A stretch of DNA of 64,000 nucleotides from Paraburkholderia aromaticivorans (GTDB lineage Bacteria; Pseudomonadota; Gammaproteobacteria; Burkholderiales; Burkholderiaceae): contig NZ_CP022989.1 in assembly GCF_002278075.1 (NCBI RefSeq), positions 4,314,889 to 4,378,888 on the forward strand, written 5' to 3'. This document shows, piece after piece, positions 1-8,363 of the stretch (position 1 is the stretch's first letter; each line of letters starts with the position of its first letter). Under the pieces are notes generated by a model. It worked only from the letters and a program-made list of their open reading frames with translations, was not told where the DNA came from and searched no databases. The translations under genes were made by a program, and so were the position numbers.

Positions 1-818
1 GCAGTCGCGGCCGACAGCAAATCGTCGGCTGTCGTACTCGGAGACGCCCTCACGTTCGCGCCGGCATAGCCGTTATTGCCCCCCCCGAACAGTCGCCCGA
101 AGTTGCCAAACAGCGTCGAGACCGTGCCGATCACGCGCTTTACATCGTTGATGGCGGTCACACCCAGTTGATACCAGCCGACTACCGTCGAAACCGCCTG
201 CCGCACGATTGCGGCGCCGGCCTGAATTGCGCTCGCCGTAGTCCTTACGAAATCGACCAGCGCTGCGATGCCGTTCAACGAAGCGTTGTTGATGCTTGCG
301 TCGCCGGTCGAGATGGTCGCCTTCGGGAATATCCGATCACCGGAAACGATCAGCGTCAGCCGGATCTCGAACACGCGACCGAGGTCGACGCGCTCCATCG
401 TCTCCACGCTCAGGCACGCGACGTTCTTGATCGTGCCCAGCGTCGGGTGCACGAGGGTCCAGTTCCCAGGTGCCTCGCAGATTTGCAGCAACTGGTTGCG
501 CTGCGCGATGACCGGGCCAGCCTTGGTGATCAGATCGTCTTCGACCAGGAAGCCAAGAACCTCGAACTGCCTCCCCTTTTTACCCAGATCCTCGACCCAT
601 ACATCATCGCGAAACGGGTAATTGTGGATAGCCTGCTTTCTGCCGACCGAGGTCCGAACAGATTCGATTCCGAATGGCACCCCGCCGTAACTAGCCTGCT
701 TGAGCGAATCCAGCCAGGTGCCCGTCTGGAAGCCGACGAGACTGGCCAGATTTCCAACGGCGGACGCAACGCCGCCGATGCTGCCGGCGACATTCAGTGC
801 GTTCGTTGAGGTACTCAA
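1..818 (-). CDS. Mu gpN-like DNA circularization / tail protein (partial, cut by window edge)
   Basis: I translated this by hand from the minus strand. The frame is open from 818 to the window edge, so the C-terminus is missing. The likely start is a TTG at 818 whose codon overlaps the TGA stop of the tape-measure gene (TTGA), a usual form of translational coupling. The N-terminus contains VPFGIESVRTSVGRK and NYPFRDDVWVEDLGKKG, then FEVLGFLVEDD. These are typical of the DNA-circularization N-terminal domain of Mu gpN-type proteins, which are baseplate or tail-associated in contractile-tailed phages. Its place directly downstream of the tape measure matches the Mu tail order. The function is taken from the family; the start codon is inferred. 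Confidence 0.75.
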   Translation of the reverse strand, partial: MSTSTNALNVAGSIGGVASAVGNLASLVGFQTGTWLDSLKQASYGGVPFGIESVRTSVGRKQAIHNYPFRDDVWVEDLGKKGRQFEVLGFLVEDDLITKAGPVIAQRNQLLQICEAPGNWTLVHPTLGTIKNVACLSVETMERVDLGRVFEIRLTLIVSGDRIFPKATISTGDASINNASLNGIAALVDFVRTTASAIQAGAAIVRQAVSTVVGWYQLGVTAINDVKRVIGTVSTLFGNFGRLFGGGNNGYAGANVRASPSTTADDLLSAAT

Positions 819-2740
819 GGCAATGCTCCATCGCCACCCATGGCGTAGTTGACTTTCGTCGGCAGATAGCCGCCGTCCGCCGTTTTCGCTTCCACACGTG
901 TGCCTGCCGGAACATTGCTGAACGTCACGTGCAGCGCAGCCTGCTGAAGTTGCGCGACGCGCGCATCATGCCCGTCATCAGCAGCCGGTTTCGTCTTACC
1001 GCTGAAGGCGATGCCGCCCTGCTGCATTCCAGCGACCGTCGCATTACCGAGTTGCTCAGGCGAATAAGGCTGCTGACCGTTTTCCGCGCGGATCATCCCT
1101 GCAATCAACGATGCCACCTGCCGCGGATCCCCCAAGTCAGGCCTGTCATTCGCGCCCAACCCAGTCGAGGCCGAGATTATCTTCGTGTAGTTGGCGATCT
1201 GCTCCGGCGTATTGCCGGTCCGCGCACCGCCAGTCCACTTGTCCTGAATCTGGGCAAGCGTCAGACCTCGATAGTTGCGCTCGAGGTTGGAAACCGCAGC
1301 TGTGATACCACGTTCTGGAGTGTCGTATTCGATCTCCCTATTGTGGTCCAGCATGTTCAGCGGGTTGTTGCTACGGATGCCGAGTGGCGCACGCTTCGAT
1401 GAATCTGCCGGATTCGCGCCACCTTGTAGCGACGATGCAATTTCGGTATCAGGGCGACCCGCCGCGTGTGCGGCCATCGCCCGCATGAAGTCGCCTGCGG
1501 GCAGATGCGTCGAAGCGGCAAGCCAATCACCGTTACGCACATCTTCAATGCCCTGCTTGTTGTCAACGTCCGGAAGGCCAGCGAGCTTCACCACTTTCAG
1601 CGCACCCCACGCAGCAATCCCAGCCACGCCGAGGGTTCCGAGCGCGGTCACTGCGGCTGGAATCGTCGTAGACGTCAGTGTGATCAAGCTCGCAATCAGG
1701 TTTGCCACGCCACCGATAGGGCCGGCGAACTTGATGGCAGCGATCGCGATCGCGACGCCCTTGATGCCGCCCAGGTTATCCCAGAGCAGCTTGGCCTTTG
1801 CTGCGACGCTGCTCCAATCAATCTTCGAAACCCAGTCAGCGAGCTTTTGAACTGCCGTTGCTATCTGATCTGCAATCTGAGCGCGGTGCGTATCGAGCCA
1901 TTTCGCGAAACCATTGACGAGCGGGTCAAGGATCGGGATCAGGCGCGAGCCGATACTATTCCCGAGTCCGGTAACCGAGTCTTCGAGATCATTGATGTCG
2001 CGATGAAACTGCGCCGCGCGCTCTACCTCTTCCGCCGTCGGAACGAGCCCCTTGCGGAACGCGCGCGCCTTGTCGGTATCGTATGTGCCTTGTTGCAGCA
2101 TCGGGAGGAGGCTGCCCATACCGAACGTGCCGGCGACATCGCGCTGCGCTTCGACCGACTTCTGCCCCTCGATGGCCTTCATGAGACGCATCTGGGTCGA
2201 GTAGTAATCGATGGTGCCATCCTTGTTGCGTTGGATCTGGACGCCCATCTTTTGCAGCAGCATCATCGCGTGCGGATCGGCGCCGAACGCCGCCGCCCGA
2301 ATCGTCATCTGGGAGCCACTCATCGCCGAATCGAACTGATCAGCCGAGACCCCTGCACGCTTTGCGGCAACGTGCCACGACGCCAGATCTTGCGCGTTCA
2401 TGCCGAGCAGCTTCGAAGACTTGTTCAGGTTGAACCCGAACGTCCCAAACTTGGTCGCTAGCGCAGTGAGCCCAGCGAGCGATGCTGCGCCGCCGATCGC
2501 CGTCAATCCGGGAATAATCTCGACGATCTTGTCGACGACGCCAGACGCCGCGCGCTCGACGCCACCGAGGCTCTTTGTCAGTTTCGAAAGACCCACTTGG
2601 CCGACATTGCCCAACTGGCCAACGCGCTTCTGGGCCTTATCGACCGGATCGGTGATTTTGCTGAGCGCATCCTTGATCTTGTTGACCGTCGCCGTCGCCG
2701 CATCATCGGCACGGATGCGGATAACAAAATCTTGTGCCAC
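815..2740 (-). CDS. Phage tail tape measure protein with C-terminal lytic-like domain
   Basis: 641 aa. This protein sets tail length and is ejected with the DNA. The first 130 residues are charged and helical. The middle (about 330-390) has alanine/glycine-rich hydrophobic stretches such as AIKFAGPIGGVANLIASLI, as tape measures do. Around residue 455 begins a separate globular domain (GIRSNNPLNMLDH, later QIANYTKII and VASLIAGMIRAENG) like the peptidoglycan-degrading domains carried by many virion structural proteins. The GTG start at 2740 lies two bases downstream of the stop of the frameshifted chaperone extension, as in other phages. It is followed by the gpN-like gene. The lytic role of the C-terminal domain is inference. 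Confidence 0.85.
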   Translation of the reverse strand: MAQDFVIRIRADDAATATVNKIKDALSKITDPVDKAQKRVGQLGNVGQVGLSKLTKSLGGVERAASGVVDKIVEIIPGLTAIGGAASLAGLTALATKFGTFGFNLNKSSKLLGMNAQDLASWHVAAKRAGVSADQFDSAMSGSQMTIRAAAFGADPHAMMLLQKMGVQIQRNKDGTIDYYSTQMRLMKAIEGQKSVEAQRDVAGTFGMGSLLPMLQQGTYDTDKARAFRKGLVPTAEEVERAAQFHRDINDLEDSVTGLGNSIGSRLIPILDPLVNGFAKWLDTHRAQIADQIATAVQKLADWVSKIDWSSVAAKAKLLWDNLGGIKGVAIAIAAIKFAGPIGGVANLIASLITLTSTTIPAAVTALGTLGVAGIAAWGALKVVKLAGLPDVDNKQGIEDVRNGDWLAASTHLPAGDFMRAMAAHAAGRPDTEIASSLQGGANPADSSKRAPLGIRSNNPLNMLDHNREIEYDTPERGITAAVSNLERNYRGLTLAQIQDKWTGGARTGNTPEQIANYTKIISASTGLGANDRPDLGDPRQVASLIAGMIRAENGQQPYSPEQLGNATVAGMQQGGIAFSGKTKPAADDGHDARVAQLQQAALHVTFSNVPAGTRVEAKTADGGYLPTKVNYAMGGDGALP

Positions 2741-2742
2741 GC

Positions 2743-3215
2743 TCAGTCCTTTTTCAACATGCGCGCTGCGTGATGTGCATAGTTGCGCACCTCACTCCAC
2801 GTCAATTGCTTTGTTTCGCTGGGTTGCCAGCGCCAGAACCGCTCGGTGATGCGGACAATGTGCTCCCAATCTACTGGGAGCCCTCCCCGTTTCCCTCGGG
2901 GTCGTCCTCATCTGGAGGCGTCAGGAATGCCGTCAGATAGTCCTGCGCCTTGTAATAGTCGCGGACACCGATGTTGGTCAGCGCGAGCATAGGAACGCCA
3001 GAGATCTCACTGATCAGCCACTTCATGCATTCGACGGCATGCTCTTTGGCCGTGCGCTTGATGAAGGCCTGAAGCTGGCCAAGCGTGGGCTCTTTCAGCT
3101 CGATTTCCGAGATTTCCGTCTCCTCGGTGCCCTTCAGGATGATCGGCTTCGAAAGCTCGATCGTGATGCTGTCTGGCACAACCTTGCGCGGCTTCTTCTT
3201 TTGTTCGTCGCTCAT
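2743..3215 (-). CDS. Tail assembly chaperone, short form and -1 frameshifted long form (Mu gp41-like)
   Basis: The zero frame (2871-3215) gives a 114-aa protein with a basic start, a conserved EPTLGQLQAF segment and an acidic end, typical of the Mu gp41 / P2 E tail-assembly chaperone family. Just before the stop sits the heptamer GGGAAAC (minus strand, 2895-2889) phased G-GGA-AAC. It is followed after 7 nt by a perfect 7-bp hairpin (2881-2862). A -1 slip there leads into an open frame ending at 2743 that contains WEHIVRITERFWRWQPS and LTWSEVRNYAHHAARM, a GpE-like sequence. The predicted fusion is 157 aa. This matches the known chaperone frameshifting in dsDNA phages (lambda G/GT, P2 E/E'). 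The heptamer and hairpin are directly visible; the slip itself is inferred. Confidence 0.88.
2862..2895 (-). promoter_or_regulatory. Programmed -1 ribosomal frameshift site with stimulatory hairpin
   Basis: On the minus strand: slippery heptamer GGGAAAC, spacer of 7 nt, then GCTCCCA-gtagat-TGGGAGC, a perfect 7-bp stem. The zero-frame stop TAG lies in the loop. This is the textbook X-XXY-YYZ arrangement and opens the only frame that joins the chaperone to the GpE-like extension. Confidence 0.85.
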
Positions 3216-3218
3216 GGC

Positions 3219-3596
3219 TTAGCTCACCGACACGGTTTGTTCGGACACTTGCGGGCCCTCGAACTTGACTTCGAACTTGGCGTCCTCGGTGTCGACTTCC
3301 TGCGCTTCGGTCGTGCCCATGTTCCGGCCGGTGACGATCTTTCCGTTGGCCAGTTCGAGCACCACGGTTGAATTGCGCAGCTTATTGAAGTCGCCAACGG
3401 TCATGTCGCCGGCGTCGCGCAGCGACATCGTGATAGAGCCGGGGACAGGCGTCTCTTTCCAACCGTGAAATCCATCCGGACCCGTAAGTGGTTCGCGCTT
3501 CACCGTGGCCGGACTGTATTTGGCACCGCCTTCGAGCTGACGCGTTACGCCATCGATCGAAACCTTTGCGATCCCGGCGAGAAGATTGCTGGCCAT
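3219..3596 (-). CDS. Phage tail tube protein (Mu gpM-like)
   Basis: 125 aa from the ATG at 3596, which has GGAGGG seven bases upstream; an upstream in-frame codon at 3620 lacks such a site. The sequence MASNLLAGIAKVSIDG, then REPLTGPDGFHG and FNKLRNSTVVLELANGKIV, is characteristic of the contractile-tail tube family (Mu gpM / P2 FII). The tube polymerises inside the sheath. It lies between the sheath gene and the chaperone gene, the usual order. Confidence 0.88.
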   Translation of the reverse strand: MASNLLAGIAKVSIDGVTRQLEGGAKYSPATVKREPLTGPDGFHGWKETPVPGSITMSLRDAGDMTVGDFNKLRNSTVVLELANGKIVTGRNMGTTEAQEVDTEDAKFEVKFEGPQVSEQTVSVS

Positions 3597-3617
3597 TGTT
3601 GGCCCTCCAGAATGTGA

Positions 3618-3641
3618 CAAAGCCGCCTTCAGGCGGCTTTG
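3618..3641 (-). terminator. Intercistronic hairpin between sheath and tube genes
   Basis: CAAAGCCGCC and GGCGGCTTTG form a 10-bp perfect inverted repeat around a 4-base loop. On the minus strand it is followed only by TCACATT, with no U tract. It may be a partial terminator or an RNA-stabilising hairpin that sets the relative amounts of sheath and tube. Confidence 0.5.
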
Positions 3642-3658
3642 CTGTTGCGGTCAGTCGA

Positions 3659-5143
3659 TTACTGCAGGCGGAATTGCACGAGCGTCGCGAACGTGCGCAT
3701 CTGGTTCACGGGCGTGCCCGGCCAGAGAATATCGACGCGGTTCGGATTGACTGTGTTTTTGTTCACCACCAGCGCTGCAGCAAACGCATCGGCGTTCTGA
3801 ACGAAACCAGCATCCGCACGCTCCTGATAGAGCGCGATGATGTCCGACTTGATCAGGTTCGGCGTAACAAGACCCGAATTGGCTGCCGGCCGCGTGTTGT
3901 TGTCGGCGAGCTTGCAGCGCGCGTACTTCGACGACAGCATCGTCTGAAGCGTCCGAATCTCCAGCATCAGTTGGAACATCGTTTCCACTTCGAGGTAGCT
4001 GTTGTCGGGAACACCTTGCGTATTCAGCTGGTACGTCGTGATGACGTTCTCGGTTAGCACCGTGCCGTCCTGCTGCACGGTGAAAGTCGAGATGCCGTCA
4101 TACAGCAACGTCTCGCGCTGGCTAGGCAGGAACTGCGATTGGTTCGGAGGCGCCAGGACACCAAGCAGCGGCAGATACTGCAGCGGGACACCCGGGTCGG
4201 CGCGAACGCTCACGGCCGCCTGCCCGCACAGCGCAGCAGCCCACAACCAGCTCGGCGTCGGGCTTCCGTTGAAGCCCATGATCGTTTCGTGCTGATTGTT
4301 GCGGGCCAGGCCGAGAGTGGTCTGAGCGGCGAACGTGCCGGCATACGCGCCGAACGCGTGCCCGTACAACTGCTGCGTCCAGCTCCAACGACCGGTCTGA
4401 TCGTTCAGAAACTGCTTCACGGCATCCAGCGATGCCGTGTCGGTGTACGGCGACGCGATGAAGTCGAACGTCATGTTGCCGAGGTTACCGAGCGCCGTCG
4501 TCAGCGTCGGGTTCGTCGCGCCACCGGACATCGCCGTGATCGTGTACGTGAGACCCGTCGGCGTCGTTTCACCACCGGCCGTGCCGTAGTAGTTGAAGAG
4601 AATGCTGATCTCGTTGCCGCACAGACCCTTGTTGTCGGCCGTCAGCGTAACCGTGCTGGTCGAGACAGACGCCGTGACCGGCATTGCCGGGATCAGATTG
4701 ATTGCAGCCGAGACTGCCGTGGCAATCTGCGCGGTGGTCATGCCCGACGTTACCGGCACATTCACCACCTGACCGGCGATATACAGTGCGATCGTACCGT
4801 TGGCGGTAGGCGCAGCAGTGAATGCAATGCTGCCGGTCGCAGCCGTGGCGCCGGCAGCATCCGCCAGCGGCAGATACCAGACTTCGCCGAAACTGTCATT
4901 GAGACGATACGCCGCCAGCATGTTGGCGAGCATCGAACTCGCCCCGCCCTGCAGGTTCGCATCGCCGGTGCCACCCGAGATGATCGGGACATTCGGTGTC
5001 GCGATGCCGGAAGCCGTGATCTGGCCGATGATCAGCGCGCGCTGGTTCCCCTGCGCGGTGTTGGCCTGCGAATTGTCGAGTTCGAAGAACGAGCCAGGCA
5101 GCCGCAGACCAGACGGAATGACTTTGAACGGGATCGTGCTCAT
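3659..5143 (-). CDS. Contractile tail sheath protein (Mu gpL-like)
   Basis: 494 aa. The N-terminus IPSGLRLPGSFFELDNSQA, then QRALIIGQ, is the standard opening of the Mu-type sheath family (target of the DUF2635-sheath-tube gene order). The central part contains an immunoglobulin-like insertion (about 100-190). The C-terminus (ERADAGFVQNADAF and the final NQMRTFATLVQFRL) is the polymerising sheath domain. The start ATG overlaps the stop of the DUF2635 gene as ATGA. The sheath contracts on infection to drive the tube through the envelope. Confidence 0.92.
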   Translation of the reverse strand: MSTIPFKVIPSGLRLPGSFFELDNSQANTAQGNQRALIIGQITASGIATPNVPIISGGTGDANLQGGASSMLANMLAAYRLNDSFGEVWYLPLADAAGATAATGSIAFTAAPTANGTIALYIAGQVVNVPVTSGMTTAQIATAVSAAINLIPAMPVTASVSTSTVTLTADNKGLCGNEISILFNYYGTAGGETTPTGLTYTITAMSGGATNPTLTTALGNLGNMTFDFIASPYTDTASLDAVKQFLNDQTGRWSWTQQLYGHAFGAYAGTFAAQTTLGLARNNQHETIMGFNGSPTPSWLWAAALCGQAAVSVRADPGVPLQYLPLLGVLAPPNQSQFLPSQRETLLYDGISTFTVQQDGTVLTENVITTYQLNTQGVPDNSYLEVETMFQLMLEIRTLQTMLSSKYARCKLADNNTRPAANSGLVTPNLIKSDIIALYQERADAGFVQNADAFAAALVVNKNTVNPNRVDILWPGTPVNQMRTFATLVQFRLQ

Positions 5144-5319
5144 GCCTTGTCACCTTCCTTTGCGGGGGCCGGCTTCGCGGTCACCAGCACGACGTCGCCA
5201 TCGTTGAGAATTTTGGTCCAGAGGATGCTGTCGTCGGGCACGTCGATGCCATCGGCCGGCAGCAATTGCTTCGTCTCCGGGTCGCGTACCGACAGGCCCG
5301 GTGCAGGTTTAATGCGCAT
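5140..5319 (-). CDS. Small DUF2635 tail protein (Mu gp38-like)
   Basis: 59 aa, translated by hand from the ATG at 5319 (AGGAG about 8 bases upstream). It begins MRIKPAPGLSVRDPET and contains LLPADGIDVPDD and LNDGDVVLVT, which fits the DUF2635 family. In Mu-like phages this family lies immediately before the sheath gene, as here, with an ATGA overlap. Its molecular role is not known. Confidence 0.8.
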   Translation of the reverse strand: MRIKPAPGLSVRDPETKQLLPADGIDVPDDSILWTKILNDGDVVLVTAKPAPAKEGDKA

Positions 5320-5328
5320 TCGGCGCTC

Positions 5329-5901
5329 CTACGAAATAGGTTGGGGAAGTTCGATCGTGAAATACGGCTCGGTCGTCCCCGATGGCTCTTGAACGGTGAC
5401 GTCGAAACCGTCGAGGGGCGTACTCGGTAACGGGAAGAAGTCCTCGGGGCCTTGCGCAAACTCGACCTCGACGTGCATCAGCAACTCTGCCATCGGCATA
5501 TCGCCCTCCGAACTCGCCGAAATCTCGGACTCAACGGAGGTAAATTGCTGGATGCGCTGGCCACCGTTTGGATCGGCCCAGATAGCCGGGTTGTTGATCA
5601 ACGCGACCTCGATCTGCAACTTCAGAGCCTCGGCTGCAGCGAGCGCTACCGCGGATCCCGCGTCGCCAACGAGCGCCGGCGACTTCGTACGAGCGATGAT
5701 CTCGATCGTGGTCGTCACTGTGAACAACGGCGCATTGCGCCCCAGCGATTCTTTTCGTTCCTTTGGCGCGCGCACGAGCATCAACGGGAACGAATTGGAT
5801 GCAGTTGGCCACGTGAACGGCGAATACACCGCTGTGCCCGCGTCGGTCGCGCCGGTGAGCGCATCCACGAACAGCGTGCGAAGCTCTGCTGACGTCGTCA
5901 T
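5329..5901 (-). CDS. Mu gp37-like tail protein (probable tail terminator)
   Basis: 190 aa. The opening MTTSAELRTLFVDAL and the segment SNSFPLMLVRAPKERKESLG, followed by a beta-rich body (VTTTIEIIARTKS), resemble the gp37 / DUF1834 family of Mu-like tails. It lies between the head-tail connector and DUF2635, where Mu keeps gp37. It overlaps the upstream gene by ATGA. The terminator role is inferred from size and position. Confidence 0.7.
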   Translation of the reverse strand: MTTSAELRTLFVDALTGATDAGTAVYSPFTWPTASNSFPLMLVRAPKERKESLGRNAPLFTVTTTIEIIARTKSPALVGDAGSAVALAAAEALKLQIEVALINNPAIWADPNGGQRIQQFTSVESEISASSEGDMPMAELLMHVEVEFAQGPEDFFPLPSTPLDGFDVTVQEPSGTTEPYFTIELPQPIS

Positions 5902-6230
5902 GGCGAACTCATTTTGCTGAGCATCAGCTTTGCACCGCCGCGGCTATCGACGCGAACCTCGCGCACGAGAAACGTCGAATTGACGCTCGAGACATAAAGC
6001 TGATCGTTCTGAACGGGAAGAGACGGAAACTGCGACAGCTGGACGCCGAGGACTGCCGACACCGTCGTGACGCCTGACGATGCATCCTCGAACATCACCT
6101 CCTTGAGGTATGCATCGTCGAACACCCCGGTGATCTGCAGCGAGCCGCCAGCGAGCGGCCGGTATGTGACCGGCTCACCAAACACCGCCTGCAGAGGCCC
6201 GATCACAAGTGTGTCCCAATTCACCGGCAT
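5898..6230 (-). CDS. Head-tail joining protein (lambda FII-like)
   Basis: 110 aa, beta-rich. The segment ITGVFDDAYLKE and the later DQLYVSSVNSTFLVREVRVDSRGGAKLML resemble lambda gpFII-like connectors (VFDD early, then a V-D-x-G-G strand near the end). It is the last head-side gene before the Mu-like tail genes, the expected place for the connector. It directly abuts the preceding 93-aa gene and overlaps gp37 by 4 nt. Confidence 0.68.
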   Translation of the reverse strand: MPVNWDTLVIGPLQAVFGEPVTYRPLAGGSLQITGVFDDAYLKEVMFEDASSGVTTVSAVLGVQLSQFPSLPVQNDQLYVSSVNSTFLVREVRVDSRGGAKLMLSKMSSP

Positions 6231-6512
6231 TTACGCCACCTTGATTTGCGGACCCTCTGCAGAGTCGAACGACGGACCCGGCGCCGTGACGACCGGCACC
6301 GCGCCTTCCGCCAGCAGAAAGCCCAAACTGCGGAGGCGCTTCACTTCCAGCTCGGGCAGCGAGACAGTCTCGCCGGGCCCCTTGGCGCCGCCCGCCTTGA
6401 CGATGTCGACCTCGCGCTTCTGATCGGCATCCCATGCCTTCGCGGCCGGGGCTTCGGTGTAGATCGTCCGCCCCGGCGCCACGACGGCCGCAACCAGCTT
6501 CGGGCCGGCCAT
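6231..6512 (-). CDS. Hypothetical head-region protein (possible connector partner)
   Basis: 93 aa, no recognised domain. It holds an acidic/basic mixed segment and SLPELEVKRLRSLGFL, a short motif seen in small proteins that follow the major capsid gene in lambda-like phages. It is coupled at both ends: its ATG overlaps the capsid stop, and its stop abuts the next start. It may be a minor connector, but no homology is claimed. Confidence 0.6.
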   Translation of the reverse strand: MAGPKLVAAVVAPGRTIYTEAPAAKAWDADQKREVDIVKAGGAKGPGETVSLPELEVKRLRSLGFLLAEGAVPVVTAPGPSFDSAEGPQIKVA

Positions 6513-7570
6513 CAGTTCACCACCGCCGCGCAGACGCTCGCCGACAGCGATGCGTTGACCCGGCTCGGGATCACGATCGGCGACGACTGCATCAAGATGA
6601 TGCGTTGTGCCGGATCGTTCTCGACCCAGGTCTTCGGTGCGTACGGCAGCGATTCGTAGTTGAACGCCGGATCCAGGATCTGACCGAACGCGCGCGTGCC
6701 CATCAAGTCGTCACCGCTCATCAGAACGGTGCCGTCAGCGATCATCGGCGTTTCGACGTTCGTGACCGGATCGACATACCAGTCGTTGTAGACCCACAGG
6801 TCGTACTGACCCCAGCGGCCCTTGTATTGCGCGCCGCGCTGGATCTGGGCGCCGACGTTGATCGTGTTGCCCGCACCGCCGTTCCCCGGGTACCAGATGG
6901 TTTGCTTGACCACCGGGTCCTGAATGAACAGTTCCCACGGGGTCGTCGTGAACACGAGGTCCGTCGCGACGCCGCCCGACTTTTTCAGCATCAGGTGGCC
7001 CCACGTCTCGATGCTCGCCGACGGAATGACGCCAGACTGGCCCCACTGGTTGCCACCGGTGAGGGCGATCGACAGCGAGGGATCGCGACCGAAGTCGACG
7101 ACCACGGTCGGGAAACCGTCGCCGGTGATCGTGACGGTGCCGCCGTTCAGCGCATTGGCAGCCATCCACTCGAGGCGACGGTCGATCATGTCGATCTGGT
7201 CGCTCATCTCGAATTCAAGGTTGGCCATTTCGCGCTCGGCGCCAGTCATGTCGCCGCCGATGCGTTCGCCGATCATGCGTCGGACCGGCTTGCGCAGATC
7301 CGGAGCGCGCTTGTCTTTGATGTATGCCGGCTTGAATACGTTCGTCTGGATGCGGCGCTGCTCGACGAGCTTGCCTTCGACCAGCGGCGAGACGAACGGA
7401 GCCATGCGGCGGATACCGACATCGACGTCAATCGAGACGTACTCGGAATCCGACATGACGATGTTCGGAAAGAACTTGTCGAGCAGGAACTTCTGGGCCC
7501 GCTTCAGATTGGGAACCGTCTGAATCAGGGTGTTGGTGTCGTAAATGAACGTGTTGTTCGTGGCAGTCAT
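6512..7570 (-). CDS. Major capsid protein (lambda gpE family)
   Basis: 352 aa, close to lambda gpE (341 aa). Diagnostic stretches are FIYDTNTLIQTVPNLKRA at the start, IDVDVGIRRMAPFVSPLVEG and the conserved central ERIGGDMTGAERE. The C-terminal part (PLIQDP-like region and FNYESLPYAPKTWVENDP) is typical too. It follows the decoration-protein gene after a terminator-like hairpin. It forms the HK97-fold shell. Confidence 0.92.
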   Translation of the reverse strand: MTATNNTFIYDTNTLIQTVPNLKRAQKFLLDKFFPNIVMSDSEYVSIDVDVGIRRMAPFVSPLVEGKLVEQRRIQTNVFKPAYIKDKRAPDLRKPVRRMIGERIGGDMTGAEREMANLEFEMSDQIDMIDRRLEWMAANALNGGTVTITGDGFPTVVVDFGRDPSLSIALTGGNQWGQSGVIPSASIETWGHLMLKKSGGVATDLVFTTTPWELFIQDPVVKQTIWYPGNGGAGNTINVGAQIQRGAQYKGRWGQYDLWVYNDWYVDPVTNVETPMIADGTVLMSGDDLMGTRAFGQILDPAFNYESLPYAPKTWVENDPAQRIILMQSSPIVIPSRVNASLSASVCAAVVN

Positions 7571-7600
7571 TCGGGGCTCCGAGTGCGATCGATACCCACC

Positions 7601-7629
7601 AAAAGAAAAACCCCGCCGAGGCGGGGTTC
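7601..7629 (-). terminator. Rho-independent terminator or attenuator before the capsid gene
   Basis: On the minus strand AACCCCGCC-tc-GGCGGGGTT is followed by TTTCTTTT. It lies between the decoration protein gene and the major capsid gene, so it would reduce or separate expression of head and tail genes. A capsid promoter is expected between 7600 and 7571 but none stands out. Confidence 0.75.
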
Positions 7630-7647
7630 TCTATGGAGGAGTTCCGG

Positions 7648-8334
7648 TTAGGTGGGGTCGGTTGCGGTCTGAACCGATTTCAGGAAAATTCCGAACTGAC
7701 GGAACATCTGCGTCAGCGTCGGGCCCCAGGCGGCAGCGTTCGCACCCCAGCTTGCATCAGGCAGGATCGCGTTGACGTTGAACTCGCCCATCACGTACAC
7801 GCCGCACGCGACAGCGCCGCCGCTCGCATCCGAGAAGTCGGCAAGAATCGCGCACGGGATCTGGCTGCCGTCCTGTGCGGTCGCTTTCGAAAGCACGTAG
7901 TTGCCCGAGGGGACATTCAGCGTGAACTCGTCGCCGGCCACGAATGCAGTACCGCCAGCCGTGATCGTGAAGTTCAGGTCGGCGCCGACATACGCAGTGC
8001 CCACCGTCGCGTTGGGCAGCGCCAAACCATCGGGGCCGGCGACCGTGAAGTTGGTCGCGCTCGTCGCGGTCAGCGTGTACAGGCCGGCCTGCACGGCCGC
8101 GCCCTTCGTGATCGAACCGATCGTGCCGTTGCCGGTGTTCGTGCCCGCCGCCGAAACGACCGTACCGGTCTGCTGACCGAGAATCGCGCCGCGCTGCAAC
8201 GTGCCGGATCCGAGGATGCCGTTCGACGTCACCAGCTTCATGTTCCCCGCGATCAACTGATCCGGGATGTACGTCTCGGCATAAATGCCGGGCTGTTGGG
8301 GGTTATCCCCAATCTGATTGACTGTCAGAGTCAT
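7648..8334 (-). CDS. Head decoration protein (lambda gpD-like), extended
   Basis: 228 aa, longer than lambda gpD (110 aa). The N-terminus contains PGIYAETYIPDQLIAGNMKLVTSN and the C-terminus GGAVACGVYVMGEFNVNAI, the two ends of the HDPD/gpD family. Between them (about 60-160) is a Gly/Thr-rich beta insertion (ALPNATVGTAYVGADLNF) that looks like an added Ig-like display domain. It sits between the scaffold and capsid genes, as D does in lambda. It stabilises the expanded shell. Confidence 0.85.
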   Translation of the reverse strand: MTLTVNQIGDNPQQPGIYAETYIPDQLIAGNMKLVTSNGILGSGTLQRGAILGQQTGTVVSAAGTNTGNGTIGSITKGAAVQAGLYTLTATSATNFTVAGPDGLALPNATVGTAYVGADLNFTITAGGTAFVAGDEFTLNVPSGNYVLSKATAQDGSQIPCAILADFSDASGGAVACGVYVMGEFNVNAILPDASWGANAAAWGPTLTQMFRQFGIFLKSVQTATDPT

Positions 8335-8363
8335 GGTGTGAATCCTTTATGGATTGGGGATAG

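Noticed and set aside
4139..5392. Long plus-strand open frame antisense to the sheath gene
   Set aside because: Arg-rich composition and no ribosome site; it is a shadow of the sheath frame in high G+C DNA, as are many antisense frames at 42.7-44, 47-48.4, 49-50.8 and 55-60 kb.
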